Source of the DNA: Flavobacterium terrisoli
GTDB taxonomy: Bacteria; Bacteroidota; Bacteroidia; Flavobacteriales; Flavobacteriaceae
NCBI RefSeq assembly: GCF_030167905.1
Contig: NZ_JARGNA010000002.1
Coordinates: 124,001-188,000 of the forward strand
DNA: 64,000 bases
Direction: 5' to 3'
A program made the translations under genes and the position numbers. A model generated the notes under the pieces. It was not told the DNA's origin, ran no database searches, and worked only from the letters and a program-made list of their open reading frames with translations. Below are positions 24,658 through 33,164 of the stretch, one piece after another; position 1 is the first letter of the stretch; each line of letters opens with the position of its first letter.

Positions 24658-27067
24658 TGAAATTAATTTAAAGGGGATTCGAGGAACAAAAGATACATTA
24701 AGACTTCCTTTAAATGGAAAGTCTGCCCTATTGTATGGCGACAATGGAACAGGGAAAAGCAGCATTTCAGATTCATTGGAATGGTTTTTTACTGATAAAG
24801 TAGAGCATTTAAACAGTCTTGAGATAGATTTAAAAGAAGCTCTAAGAAATGCAAAGATTGATGACTCTATAACATCCGAAGTATCCCTGTCTTTTACAAA
24901 CAATAAAGTTGATGCAACAAAAAACATTTATTATAAAAAAACAAAACTAGTTGCTGATTTTAATAATACATCCGAAGATTTCACCAAATTCTATACCAAT
25001 ACAAAAAATGAAAACCTCATTTTAAGGTTTAAAAATTTAACCAATTTTGTTGACAATACGAAGACGGAAAAACTAAAATATCTTTCTGAAATTATTGGCT
25101 TCTCAGAAGTATCTAAAAAGAAAGAAGTTTTACAAAAATGCTATAATGCAATTAAATCAGAAATAACAAAGCAAAATTTTGAAGGTCAAAAAAGCAATTT
25201 GCAAAGAATCTTAATTGAAAAAATTGGAGCTTCAATAAGTCAAGAACAAAATTTCATTGATAAGCTCAATGAAAAAATTAAACCATTAAATATTGGTTTT
25301 GAAATAAAAGCTTTAGAGGATATTGATAAAGTATTAACTCACCTTACTAGTCCAGAAAACAATAAACTCAATTTAGAATTAGCTTTTTTAGAAAATATTC
25401 AAAATAACTTGAATCTATTAAAATCTGAAATTGGATTTATTAATTCAGAATATGGCAAGTACTATCTGGAATTTGAAAAAATTGCATTGGATGTACAAAG
25501 CATTATGCAAACATTTTTCAAAGAATTACTCAATTCTGGTAAAAACGTCATCACAAAATATCATAAAGAAGATAGTTGTCCTTTATGCTTGCAACCTAAG
25601 AATATTGAAGAGTTACAATCTGAAATAAGTAAAAGATTAGAGGAAATTGAGGAATCTTCAAAGAAGCTAAATGATTTTAATAAATCCAAAACTTTAGTTT
25701 CTGAAATTACATTGGAAAGAACCAAAAGAATAGATACCTTATTACAGAATCCAGATATAAACAGTAATGAAAATGAAGCATTAAAAATTGAAATTCAGAA
25801 AATCAAAGATAAAATAGGTGCTTTCCAAACTGCTAGTACAATTAAAGTAACTTCTGGAGAAAAAATATCTGAACCAGAAAAAATTAATCTAATTGAAGAC
25901 GATTTCAATTTTCAGGCGAAAATTTCGGAAAGAATAACTAAAATAAAAGAAGCACTAAAAAACAATTCAACTATACTTTACAATGAAATTTCATCTTCTA
26001 AAGAAGCTTTTTTGAATATTCGTTTAATTGAAAAACAAAAAAGCATTCTTGAAAATCAACAAAATTCATTGAAAATAATATACGATGAATTTATAAAAAA
26101 GCAAAAGGAAGGACTTGAAAACTTCATCACTACATTTTCCGGAAAAATAAATGAATTTTACCAATTTATGAATCCGAATGAACCTTTTCAAGAATTAAAA
26201 ATTGTAACAATTGGTGAAGACGATGAATTAAATGGTTTGACCATTGAATACAAGTATGAAGGAAATTGGGTGTCTCCACCTCAAAAATATTTTAGTGAAT
26301 CACATCTCAATTGTTTTGGATTATCATTCTTTTTAGCGTCAGTAATTGCATTTAATAAAGAAAGTAAGTTTGTAGTCCTTGATGATGTTATTTCAAGTTT
26401 TGATTCAACTCACAGAAAAAAGTTTGCAGATCTGATTATCGAAAAATTTAATGACTATCAATTTATTGTATTAACGCATGAAAGAGAATGGTTTGACAAT
26501 ATGATTAAACCTTTGGCAAAAAAGAACGGTTGGTATATTAATGAAATAAAATGGTCGGAGGACAAAGGAACTCATTTTGACGAAACACCAAGTGAATTAA
26601 AAGATTTCATAGAACATAATTTATCTCAAGGAGTATCTAATAATATGGGGAATCCAATTAGAAGATATATGGAGCAAAAATTAAAGGATATTGCTTTAAA
26701 TACAGAAACCAAAGTGGTTTTTAAATTCAATGAAATTAATGAACATAGAATGTGTTATGAATTAATTACCAGTTTAAAATCCACAATAAAAATTGCAAAT
26801 AAAGATTTACTCGTTAGTTTTCCAGTAATTGATAGAATAGAGAATTCTGCTCAAATCGGGAATACATTATCACATGATAATAAACTTGACTCAAAAATTG
26901 GAGATTTAAGAGCTATCTGGTCAGATATTATAGAGTTTGAAAAAATATTTTATTGCCAAGAAACAGATTGCAAAAGACCCAAAGTATCACTAAAAAATTA
27001 TGAGCCGGTTTTAAAAACAATTAGGTGTGGCTGTGGGAAAACAAGCTACAATTGGAAAATTAATTGA
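24641..27067 (+). CDS. SMC/RecF-like ABC ATPase with a CPLC zinc-hook motif
   Basis: An 808-residue cytosolic protein. Walker A 'GDNGTGKS' at residues 33-40 in an SMC/RecF-type N-terminal half, two long coiled-coil arms (about 130-300 and 325-500) around 'CPLC' near residue 313 resembling a Rad50 hook, then a C-terminal ATPase half with Walker B 'FVVLDDVISSFD' (~577-588) and a H-loop 'VLTHEREWF'. A Zn-ribbon of four Cys (two in 'FYCQETDCKR', two in 'RCGCGK') ends the protein. Similar ATPases pair with nucleases in anti-phage systems (e.g., Lamassu, Septu, RloC), but it matches none clearly. Confidence 0.85.
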   Translation: MATKINEINLKGIRGTKDTLRLPLNGKSALLYGDNGTGKSSISDSLEWFFTDKVEHLNSLEIDLKEALRNAKIDDSITSEVSLSFTNNKVDATKNIYYKKTKLVADFNNTSEDFTKFYTNTKNENLILRFKNLTNFVDNTKTEKLKYLSEIIGFSEVSKKKEVLQKCYNAIKSEITKQNFEGQKSNLQRILIEKIGASISQEQNFIDKLNEKIKPLNIGFEIKALEDIDKVLTHLTSPENNKLNLELAFLENIQNNLNLLKSEIGFINSEYGKYYLEFEKIALDVQSIMQTFFKELLNSGKNVITKYHKEDSCPLCLQPKNIEELQSEISKRLEEIEESSKKLNDFNKSKTLVSEITLERTKRIDTLLQNPDINSNENEALKIEIQKIKDKIGAFQTASTIKVTSGEKISEPEKINLIEDDFNFQAKISERITKIKEALKNNSTILYNEISSSKEAFLNIRLIEKQKSILENQQNSLKIIYDEFIKKQKEGLENFITTFSGKINEFYQFMNPNEPFQELKIVTIGEDDELNGLTIEYKYEGNWVSPPQKYFSESHLNCFGLSFFLASVIAFNKESKFVVLDDVISSFDSTHRKKFADLIIEKFNDYQFIVLTHEREWFDNMIKPLAKKNGWYINEIKWSEDKGTHFDETPSELKDFIEHNLSQGVSNNMGNPIRRYMEQKLKDIALNTETKVVFKFNEINEHRMCYELITSLKSTIKIANKDLLVSFPVIDRIENSAQIGNTLSHDNKLDSKIGDLRAIWSDIIEFEKIFYCQETDCKRPKVSLKNYEPVLKTIRCGCGKTSYNWKIN

Positions 27068-27087
27068 TTTAAAGAAGTTTATTAAAA

Positions 27088-27960
27088 ATGGCAGATTTTT
27101 TTACAGGAAAAGCATTAGATGAAAAGCTAACAGATATTATCTGGAAAGCTAATAAAGAACTTATCATACTTTCTCCTTTTATAAGATTAGATGAGTATTG
27201 CAAAAAGATATTTAGCAAACTTAAAAACAGTCCTGAACTAGAAATAATATTAGTTTTTGGCAAAAATGAGGGAGAAACTCAACGAAGCTTAAATCAAGAT
27301 GATTTGGAGTTTTTTAAAGACTTTGAAAACATAGTCATTATCTATTGCAATAATCTTCATGCAAAGTATTATTCCAATGAAAACGAAGCATTATTGACTT
27401 CGTTAAACTTGCTAGGTAAATCAATGACTGGAAATGTTGAATATGGAATTTCATTTCCTAATTCAAAATTGACAATTGATAAATTGTATTCTGATTCGAT
27501 GAACTCAACTAATGAGGTTATAAAAAGTAATCCTTGCGTTTTTGTAAAGAGACCTTTGTATAAAAAAACCAATTTAGGGCTTTCAAAAAAGCATCTCGGT
27601 CATGTGGTATTATTTGATGAGACAAACGCATTATATAGAAACAGAAATTTTGAGCAAAAGTTTTATAATGATTTTGACTATGAATTATTTCAAAATGACA
27701 CAAAACCAACTAGAGAAGAATTTCAATCAGTTAATGAACCGAAAGGAAGAAATCAAAACTATAACAAAAACAACAATTCAGATTTAGGTTATTGCATAAG
27801 AACAGGAAATAGAATCCCTTTTGACCCAACAAGACCGTTTTGTTATGAAGCCTATCAATCATGGGTGATTTTTGAAAACTGGGATTATCCCGAAAAATAC
27901 TGTCATAGAACAGGCAAATTTTCTAATGGTAGAACATCAATGGCAAACCCTATTTTATAA
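27088..27960 (+). CDS. PLD-like (HKD) domain protein, predicted nuclease
   Basis: A 290-residue protein. An N-terminal PLD-like domain has one HxK motif 'NLHAKYYSNENEALLTSLNLL' (His ~91, Lys ~93), so dimerization is expected to complete the active site. A C-terminal ~55 residues 'YCIRTGNRIPFDP...YCHRTGK' has three Cys-containing knuckles in which the second Cys of each CxxC is replaced. It starts 20 bases after the SMC-like ATPase stop, so a shared operon is likely and a nuclease effector role is plausible. Confidence 0.82.
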   Translation: MADFFTGKALDEKLTDIIWKANKELIILSPFIRLDEYCKKIFSKLKNSPELEIILVFGKNEGETQRSLNQDDLEFFKDFENIVIIYCNNLHAKYYSNENEALLTSLNLLGKSMTGNVEYGISFPNSKLTIDKLYSDSMNSTNEVIKSNPCVFVKRPLYKKTNLGLSKKHLGHVVLFDETNALYRNRNFEQKFYNDFDYELFQNDTKPTREEFQSVNEPKGRNQNYNKNNNSDLGYCIRTGNRIPFDPTRPFCYEAYQSWVIFENWDYPEKYCHRTGKFSNGRTSMANPIL

Positions 27961-27966
27961 TTGAAG

Positions 27967-28833
27967 ATGTCTGATTTAAGTTCAAAATATTACGAATTAG
28001 CAAATGAGGTATTTAGAAACTTTATTTTCTATATACCCAAGTCAATTCTTGATATAAATGAATTTAAAAGTTTGGCAGATGACACAAATTTTGTATATAA
28101 TTGGCTTGATAAAATAGTTCAAATAGATAATGATTTTAATTGGATTAACAACAGTAGTATTGAATTAACAACACTCTTATTAAAATCCACTAAATTGCAA
28201 GATAATTGTTTTAAACTAATTGAATATAAAGTGTCTTTGGATGGTAATAGTTTTAATTACCTCTCTGAAAAATACCTAAAAGAAGTTGAAACCTACACTT
28301 ATTTTTCAAATCAATTATCTTTTTATTTTCAAAAAAAATCACCAGTTAAAAACACTCAAACACTAGCATTATTTAATTGCCAAAATTTTAATTTTAATAA
28401 TCATTTAGTAGAAGTTGAAAAAATAACAGGTCTAAAAGCTCAAAATTTTAATCCTCAAAATTTTATTCAAGAAGTAAATGAAACAAATGTATTTAAGAAG
28501 TTTTCTGTTAATCTAACACCGAGAGAAAAATACTTTAGAGATTTTATTTCCCACGAAAGAAACAAAGAAATTGAAAAAATAATTTCAGAAAAATTTCAAA
28601 ATGAAAAAGGAAAAAAATTAAGATATCTAATTGAATATTTTAATGAACTTGAAATAATCTCTTTGGTTCACGGAGACAGAACCAAGATATATAGTGCTAT
28701 GAAAAATAGTTTTAATTGGGAGATTGGAACCCATCAATCAATATTTGGAAATTGGTTTTCAAAACCAAACAAAGAATATATAAAATTCAAAGAGACTTTA
28801 AATTCGTATTTCCCTTTTTTAATTAAAGTTTAA
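27967..28833 (+). CDS. unknown protein at the end of the ATPase/PLD operon
   Basis: About 288 residues from the ATG at 27967 (a TTG at 27961 adds two). The composition is high in Asn, Phe, Lys and Ile, with helical patterning ('YFRDFISHERNKEIEKIISEKFQNEKGKKLRYLIEYFNELEIISLVHGDRTKIYSAMKNSFNWEIG'). No signal peptide, membrane segment or catalytic motif is seen, and I recognise no family. It starts seven bases after the PLD gene's stop, so it belongs to the same transcription unit. Confidence 0.75.
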   Translation: MSDLSSKYYELANEVFRNFIFYIPKSILDINEFKSLADDTNFVYNWLDKIVQIDNDFNWINNSSIELTTLLLKSTKLQDNCFKLIEYKVSLDGNSFNYLSEKYLKEVETYTYFSNQLSFYFQKKSPVKNTQTLALFNCQNFNFNNHLVEVEKITGLKAQNFNPQNFIQEVNETNVFKKFSVNLTPREKYFRDFISHERNKEIEKIISEKFQNEKGKKLRYLIEYFNELEIISLVHGDRTKIYSAMKNSFNWEIGTHQSIFGNWFSKPNKEYIKFKETLNSYFPFLIKV

Positions 28834-28916
28834 AATACTTTAATTAAAGTTTTAAAAACTTAGCATACAGTATTACATCGTTTTAACAAAATAGATTTGT
28901 AGAAAATCTAAATGTT

Positions 28917-29933
28917 ATGAATGATAATCTCGATGTTTTCAAGGAAGAGTTAAGAAACGAATTGGTTCCTGATTCAAACTCCATTTTTGAAATCAAATCA
29001 GCTAATCAGTTTATTGAGATTGCCAAAAATAGACCAATCCCCAGAATGTTATTTGGTGAATTTTGGTTTGAAGGGGAAATATGTATTTTGTTTGCCGACA
29101 CTAATTTAGGCAAGTCAATTTTGGCGGTACAGATTGCAAACAGTATTAGTACTGGTGTTTCTACTTGTGGTTTAAAGTTAGAATGTCCTCCCACTCCAAT
29201 TATATATTTTGATTTTGAACTTTCAGACAAACAGTTTGAAAACAGATATTCTGAAAATTTTACAAATCATTTTTCATTTAGTTCAAACTTCCTACGAGCT
29301 GAAATTAATCCAGATTATTTTGAAGATAAAAGATTTAAAACCTTTGAAGAGTTTCTTTTTTATTCTCTTGAAAAATCAATTATTGATTATTGTGTTAAAG
29401 TTTTAATAGTCGACAATATTACCTATTTAAAAACTGATAATGAAAAAGCAAAAGATGCATTGCCATTGATGAAATTTCTAAAGGATTTGAAAAACAAATA
29501 TGGCTTATCAATTTTAGTTATAGCACATACTCCTAAAATAGACACTTGCAAACCAATAACCAAAAACCATTTATCTGGAAGCAAAATGCTTATGAACTTC
29601 TGTGACAGTAGCTTTGCAATCGGAGAAAGTAATCAGGAAGTTGGATTACGATATATCAAGCAAATCAAACAGCGTAATTGTGAACATATTTATGATTCAG
29701 AAAACATTATTGTTTGTAGAATTGAAAAAGTGAACAGCTTTTTACAGTTCAGTTTTATTGAATTCGGCAGTGAATTTGACCATTTACGTCAAATGACTGG
29801 TGAAGATAAAAGTGAACGTAACAACAAGGTGATTGAACTAAAAAAACAAGGTATTTCAAACGTTCAAATTGGAAATCAATTAGCTATTTCTGAAAGTATG
29901 GTAAGAGTCATTTTAAAGAAAAATAATCTTTAA
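28917..29933 (+). CDS. RepA-like AAA ATPase (RecA-fold replicative helicase type)
   Basis: A 338-residue AAA_25/RepA-family ATPase. 'ILFADTNLGKS' (Walker A, residues 58-67), 'IIYFDFELS' and 'VKVLIVDNIT' (Walker B) plus 'LVIAHTPK' fit hexameric RSF1010 RepA-like helicases. The final ~50 residues look like an HTH ('VIELKKQGISNVQIGNQLAISESMVRVIL'). With the primase-like gene at 30190 it forms the element's replication module. A possible -7 element TAGATTTG lies at 28892-28899, without a clear -33. Confidence 0.88.
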   Translation: MNDNLDVFKEELRNELVPDSNSIFEIKSANQFIEIAKNRPIPRMLFGEFWFEGEICILFADTNLGKSILAVQIANSISTGVSTCGLKLECPPTPIIYFDFELSDKQFENRYSENFTNHFSFSSNFLRAEINPDYFEDKRFKTFEEFLFYSLEKSIIDYCVKVLIVDNITYLKTDNEKAKDALPLMKFLKDLKNKYGLSILVIAHTPKIDTCKPITKNHLSGSKMLMNFCDSSFAIGESNQEVGLRYIKQIKQRNCEHIYDSENIIVCRIEKVNSFLQFSFIEFGSEFDHLRQMTGEDKSERNNKVIELKKQGISNVQIGNQLAISESMVRVILKKNNL

Positions 29934-29935
29934 TA

Positions 29936-30130
29936 ATGAATGCAAGTACAGTATATGATGTTTTTCTTGCTCTTCCTCAGGAGGAAAGGGAGAAATTTAT
30001 TGTACTGCTTGATAAGCATCATAAAAAAGTATTTATTGATGTCAGGATGAAGAAATCCAAAAAAGTAAAATTTACAAAACAAGATGCAATTGAGTATTTG
30101 TTGGCTACAGTTTTCAAACCCAAAACTTAA
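29936..30130 (+). CDS. small protein between the RepA-like and primase-like genes
   Basis: A 64-residue basic protein ('MNASTVYDVFLALPQEEREKFIVLLDK'), two bases after the previous stop. It is predicted helical at the N terminus, then has a Lys-rich 'KKSKKVKFTKQDAIEYL' segment that could bind nucleic acid. Similar short ORFs occur beside RepA genes in Bacteroidota elements. No family named. Confidence 0.7.
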   Translation: MNASTVYDVFLALPQEEREKFIVLLDKHHKKVFIDVRMKKSKKVKFTKQDAIEYLLATVFKPKT

Positions 30131-30140
30131 AATCGCAATC

Positions 30141-30187
30141 CTCGTAAAGGTCGTAATGACTACGAGTATTACGAACATTACGAATAG
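30141..30187. repeat. TCGTAA / TTACGA short repeats upstream of the primase-like gene
   Basis: TCGTAA twice (about 30143 and 30151) and ATTACGAA(C/T) twice (about 30168-30186). Since TTACGA is the reverse complement of TCGTAA, they can form inverted pairs in the 60-base gap. Possible operator or origin sub-site. Confidence 0.4.
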
Positions 30188-30189
30188 TT

Positions 30190-31227
30190 ATGAGTGAATT
30201 TAAATATTCATTAGACAATTCCAGCAAAAAGTTTATTTGCCCTCTTTGTGGTAAAAAACGATTTGTTAGGTATATAGATAAAATCACTGGCGAATATCTG
30301 CATGAAACTATAGGTAGATGCGATAGAGAGACTAGTTGTGGGTATCATAAAAATCCAAAGCAAAATGAGTGTATTGCAATACCTAATATTGCACCGATCA
30401 TGGTTACTCCCAATTACATTAACCCTCTCTTGGTAACACAATCTTTAAAAAAATATGATAATAACAATTTTATTAAATTTCTCAAAAAGCATTTTTCTAA
30501 AGATGAAGTTGAAAATTGCATTACAAGGTATAAAATAGGAACTTCTAAACTTTGGGATGGTGCAACTATCTTTTGGCAAATAAATCAAACTCAAAAAGTC
30601 CATACAGGCAAAATAATTTTATTTGACGAAAATACCGGTAAACGAGTAAAAAATCCATTCCCACACATCAATTGGGTTCATAAGAAAATTAAGAAACCTG
30701 ATTTCAATCTCAAACAATGTTTATTTGGTTTGCATTTAGTTAATCCTAGACTTGCAATACCGTTGCAAGGTATTGCAAGACCTATAGATACTGTTGCTAT
30801 AGTGGAATCAGAGAAGACTGCAATCATTATGAGTATATTTTTACCAGAATATATATGGCTTGCAAGTGGAGGATTGCAAAACCTAAAACTACCATTATTA
30901 GAACCCTTAAAAAATGAAAATATAGTTATTTATCCTGATAAAGGTGAGTTTACAAAGTGGAATAATAAAGTAACAGAACTTAAACAACTAGGCTTTAAAA
31001 TCAAATGTAGCTCACTAATCGAAAACTCAAAATTTGAGATAGGAACTGACTTAGCTGACATATATTTTGCGATTAAATATGCTTCTAAAGAAAAGAATCC
31101 TGAAATAGTTTTGTCAGAAACAGAAAAAAAAGTTCAACGACTTTCAAAAATCAATCCCTGTTTAATTTCACTTGTTGAAACTTTTGAATTAATTGATGAA
31201 AAAGGAAATGGTATTAGAAAAATTTGA
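30190..31227 (+). CDS. primase-like protein with zinc finger and Toprim-like motif (DUF6371-like)
   Basis: A 345-residue protein. Zinc-binding 'FICPLCGKKRFVRY' (Cys17, Cys20) with later Cys ('RCDRETSCGYH') resembles CHC2 fingers of primases. A Toprim-like catalytic pattern is present: Glu in 'VAIVESEKTAI' and acidic 'IVIYPDKGEF'. This matches the DUF6371 proteins that accompany RepA-like ATPases on Bacteroidota mobile elements, where priming of plasmid-like replication is the expected role. It follows the small ORF at 29936. Confidence 0.8.
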   Translation: MSEFKYSLDNSSKKFICPLCGKKRFVRYIDKITGEYLHETIGRCDRETSCGYHKNPKQNECIAIPNIAPIMVTPNYINPLLVTQSLKKYDNNNFIKFLKKHFSKDEVENCITRYKIGTSKLWDGATIFWQINQTQKVHTGKIILFDENTGKRVKNPFPHINWVHKKIKKPDFNLKQCLFGLHLVNPRLAIPLQGIARPIDTVAIVESEKTAIIMSIFLPEYIWLASGGLQNLKLPLLEPLKNENIVIYPDKGEFTKWNNKVTELKQLGFKIKCSSLIENSKFEIGTDLADIYFAIKYASKEKNPEIVLSETEKKVQRLSKINPCLISLVETFELIDEKGNGIRKI

Positions 31228-31275
31228 TAACATCGTAAACAATCATTCTTATTATTGAGATAGTTGCTTATTACC

Positions 31276-31353
31276 TTAAGGAGAAGTTTTCTTCAAAAGC
31301 TCTTTTAAACTTGCATTTTCCTCTTTGAATTTTACAATACATTTTTTGATGTC
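31276..31353 (-). pseudogene. possible coding remnant, minus strand
   Basis: Reading right to left, 25 open codons end at a TAA (31276-31278) and read 'VKFKEENASLKELLKKTSP', a coiled-coil-like tail with no start or upstream body. Too short to prove; it may be a remnant left when the neighbouring cargo was inserted. Confidence 0.28.
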
Positions 31354-31497
31354 TCAAAATTAAATCACTAAAAAGATAACATTACATTTTATTACTTGAC
31401 AATAATTGTAATATTTTTTTTGTTTTTTTTTATAAATCAAATGATTTTTTATTTATTTTCGTTTCATTAATAATTATTAACCTTTTAAAACAAAAAA

Positions 31498-31734
31498 ATG
31501 GGAAATTTTAAATTTATCGGAACACCTCTTAGCAGAACAGAAATGAGAAATGTTTCAGGTGGAACACCTCCTGAGCTTGGCGATGGCTATGGACCATGTA
31601 CAGAAGACACTTGCCAAAGTGATGCGGATTGTGGGACAGCTTGCAACAGACCTGGAGTAAAGTCCTACTGCGCAACTACTGTATGCCAAGACTCAGGTCA
31701 GCCAACATCTTCTTACAAATCTTGTGATTGTTAA
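31498..31734 (+). CDS. double-glycine leader precursor of an 8-cysteine secreted peptide
   Basis: A 78-residue precursor. The leader 'LSRTEMRNVSGG' ends in a double glycine at residues 21-22 and resembles the Bacteroidota natural-product leader family (LSxxEMKxxxGG). The 56-residue core after GG has eight Cys with spacing C-x4-C-x5-C-x3-C-x8-C-x4-C-x12-C-x-C, enough for four disulfides, and no other enzyme-substrate pattern. The next genes code for thioredoxin-like and VKOR-DsbA proteins and a C39 peptidase exporter, so it should be cleaved at GG and exported as an oxidised peptide, possibly a bacteriocin. No immunity gene is obvious. Confidence 0.85.
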   Translation: MGNFKFIGTPLSRTEMRNVSGGTPPELGDGYGPCTEDTCQSDADCGTACNRPGVKSYCATTVCQDSGQPTSSYKSCDC

Positions 31735-31750
31735 ATTAAAGAAGAATAAG

Positions 31751-31780
31751 AGAGAATGTTATAACTTAGCATTCTCTTTT
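31751..31780 (+). terminator. hairpin between the peptide gene and the export genes
   Basis: AGAGAATG and CATTCTCT (31751-31758, 31770-31777) pair across an 11-base loop with a short T-run, 17 bases after the precursor stop and 20 bases before the next ATG. A leaky terminator here would give more precursor than export mRNA. Confidence 0.6.
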
Positions 31781-31797
31781 ATTTATATAAATCATAT

Positions 31798-33150
31798 ATG
31801 AAAAAACACACATGCATTTTCTTAATCATATTCACCGTATTTACATTATCCTCTCAGAAAAAAGTAAATGAAAATTTGATTGTTGAATTAAAACAAATAC
31901 CAAAGAAAAATTCAACAATTAAAAATCGTTACAACAAGTTTATTCTTAGAAGCCTTGACGAAAATCCAAAGTATAAGAAAAAAATAATTGATAATTCTAT
32001 TGGAATCCCAATTAATGATTCTATTCAGTTTTATGGAGAGCTTTATGATTCGTTGTTGTTTTTTGACTTATATGAATCCGGAGATTTAACAAAAGAAGAA
32101 TATTTAAAAGCAATTGAAGAATATAAAATAGACACATTAAATCTCTCTAAAATAAAACAAAAAAGAGGTTTGATTGTTGTTGTAGGCTTTAATGAAAACA
32201 AACAGTTCATCATAGCTGATTCAAACCATAATAAAGATTTTAGTGATGATGTAAAATATGAATATGATATTGATTTCAGAAAGAAACCAATTGAAGAAAC
32301 ATTAAGTAAATTACAAGTTTCAAAATATACTTATGAAAGCACTCTTAAAGGTATAACGCAAAAGCATACTAGGGAATTTATTTTGTATCCAGATAGATAC
32401 AATGAAAAATATTTAAATTATAGTAAAACAGCCCAAGAATATCTTTCTATCATAAGATTTTCAGACATGTGGGAAGGTGAAGCTAAAATTGGCAATAAAA
32501 AAATTAATTTTATTTTTGATGGATTAGACAACACATTTGGTGCAATTTATATTAAACCAAACGAAATAATGTATAGTTTAACTGATTACACATATAATGA
32601 CCAATTTCAATATAAATTTGGAGATACTGTTTCCCTAAACAATAAGCTCTTTAAAATAGATAGTCTGAGTAATGATATTTCAAAACTATATCTGTCTTTT
32701 ATCAAAAAGAAAAAAGATAATTATGGTAGTTCAATTAATAATTATATTAAAAACATTCAATTCAAAGATATTCAAGAAAAAGACATAAATCTTATTGACA
32801 TATTTAAAAAGAAAAAATATACCTTAATAGAATTTTGGGGAACTTGGTGTGGACCATGTATTAAAATGACTCCTCAAATACATGAACTTTTTACCCAAAA
32901 TTCAAATAAATTGAGCATTTTAAGTTTTGCTGTTGATAGAGATAAAGAAGCTGTTCAAAAATACATTACTAAAAATGATATGAATTGGACAAACGGTTTT
33001 ATAATGATGGGAAAACAAAGTGCATATTCAATCAAAAACCAATTAAATATTACTTATTACCCTACTTTTATTTTAGTCGATTCAAAAGGGAAAATTATCC
33101 TCAGAGGTTCAATTGAAACATTCGCTCAAATTAAAGAGTATTTAAAATAA
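31798..33150 (+). CDS. TlpA-like periplasmic/secreted thioredoxin protein
   Basis: A 450-residue protein with a signal peptide (MKKHTCIFLIIFTVFTLSS). The long N-terminal part (~20-320) is helix/strand-rich, without a known domain. A C-terminal TlpA/thioredoxin domain follows, with 'LIEFWGTWCGPCIKMTPQI' (CGPC near residues 351-354), 'LSFAVDRDKEAVQKYI' and 'YYPTFILVDSKGKI' with the cis-Pro. Probably a thiol-disulfide oxidoreductase acting on the exported peptide or recycling its maturation enzymes. Confidence 0.85.
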   Translation: MKKHTCIFLIIFTVFTLSSQKKVNENLIVELKQIPKKNSTIKNRYNKFILRSLDENPKYKKKIIDNSIGIPINDSIQFYGELYDSLLFFDLYESGDLTKEEYLKAIEEYKIDTLNLSKIKQKRGLIVVVGFNENKQFIIADSNHNKDFSDDVKYEYDIDFRKKPIEETLSKLQVSKYTYESTLKGITQKHTREFILYPDRYNEKYLNYSKTAQEYLSIIRFSDMWEGEAKIGNKKINFIFDGLDNTFGAIYIKPNEIMYSLTDYTYNDQFQYKFGDTVSLNNKLFKIDSLSNDISKLYLSFIKKKKDNYGSSINNYIKNIQFKDIQEKDINLIDIFKKKKYTLIEFWGTWCGPCIKMTPQIHELFTQNSNKLSILSFAVDRDKEAVQKYITKNDMNWTNGFIMMGKQSAYSIKNQLNITYYPTFILVDSKGKIILRGSIETFAQIKEYLK

Positions 33151-33164
33151 TCTATTAAAATTTC

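Noticed and set aside
24628..24927. Antisense ORF over the start of the SMC-like gene
   Set aside because: A shadow frame of the ATPase gene, without promoter or recognizable domain.
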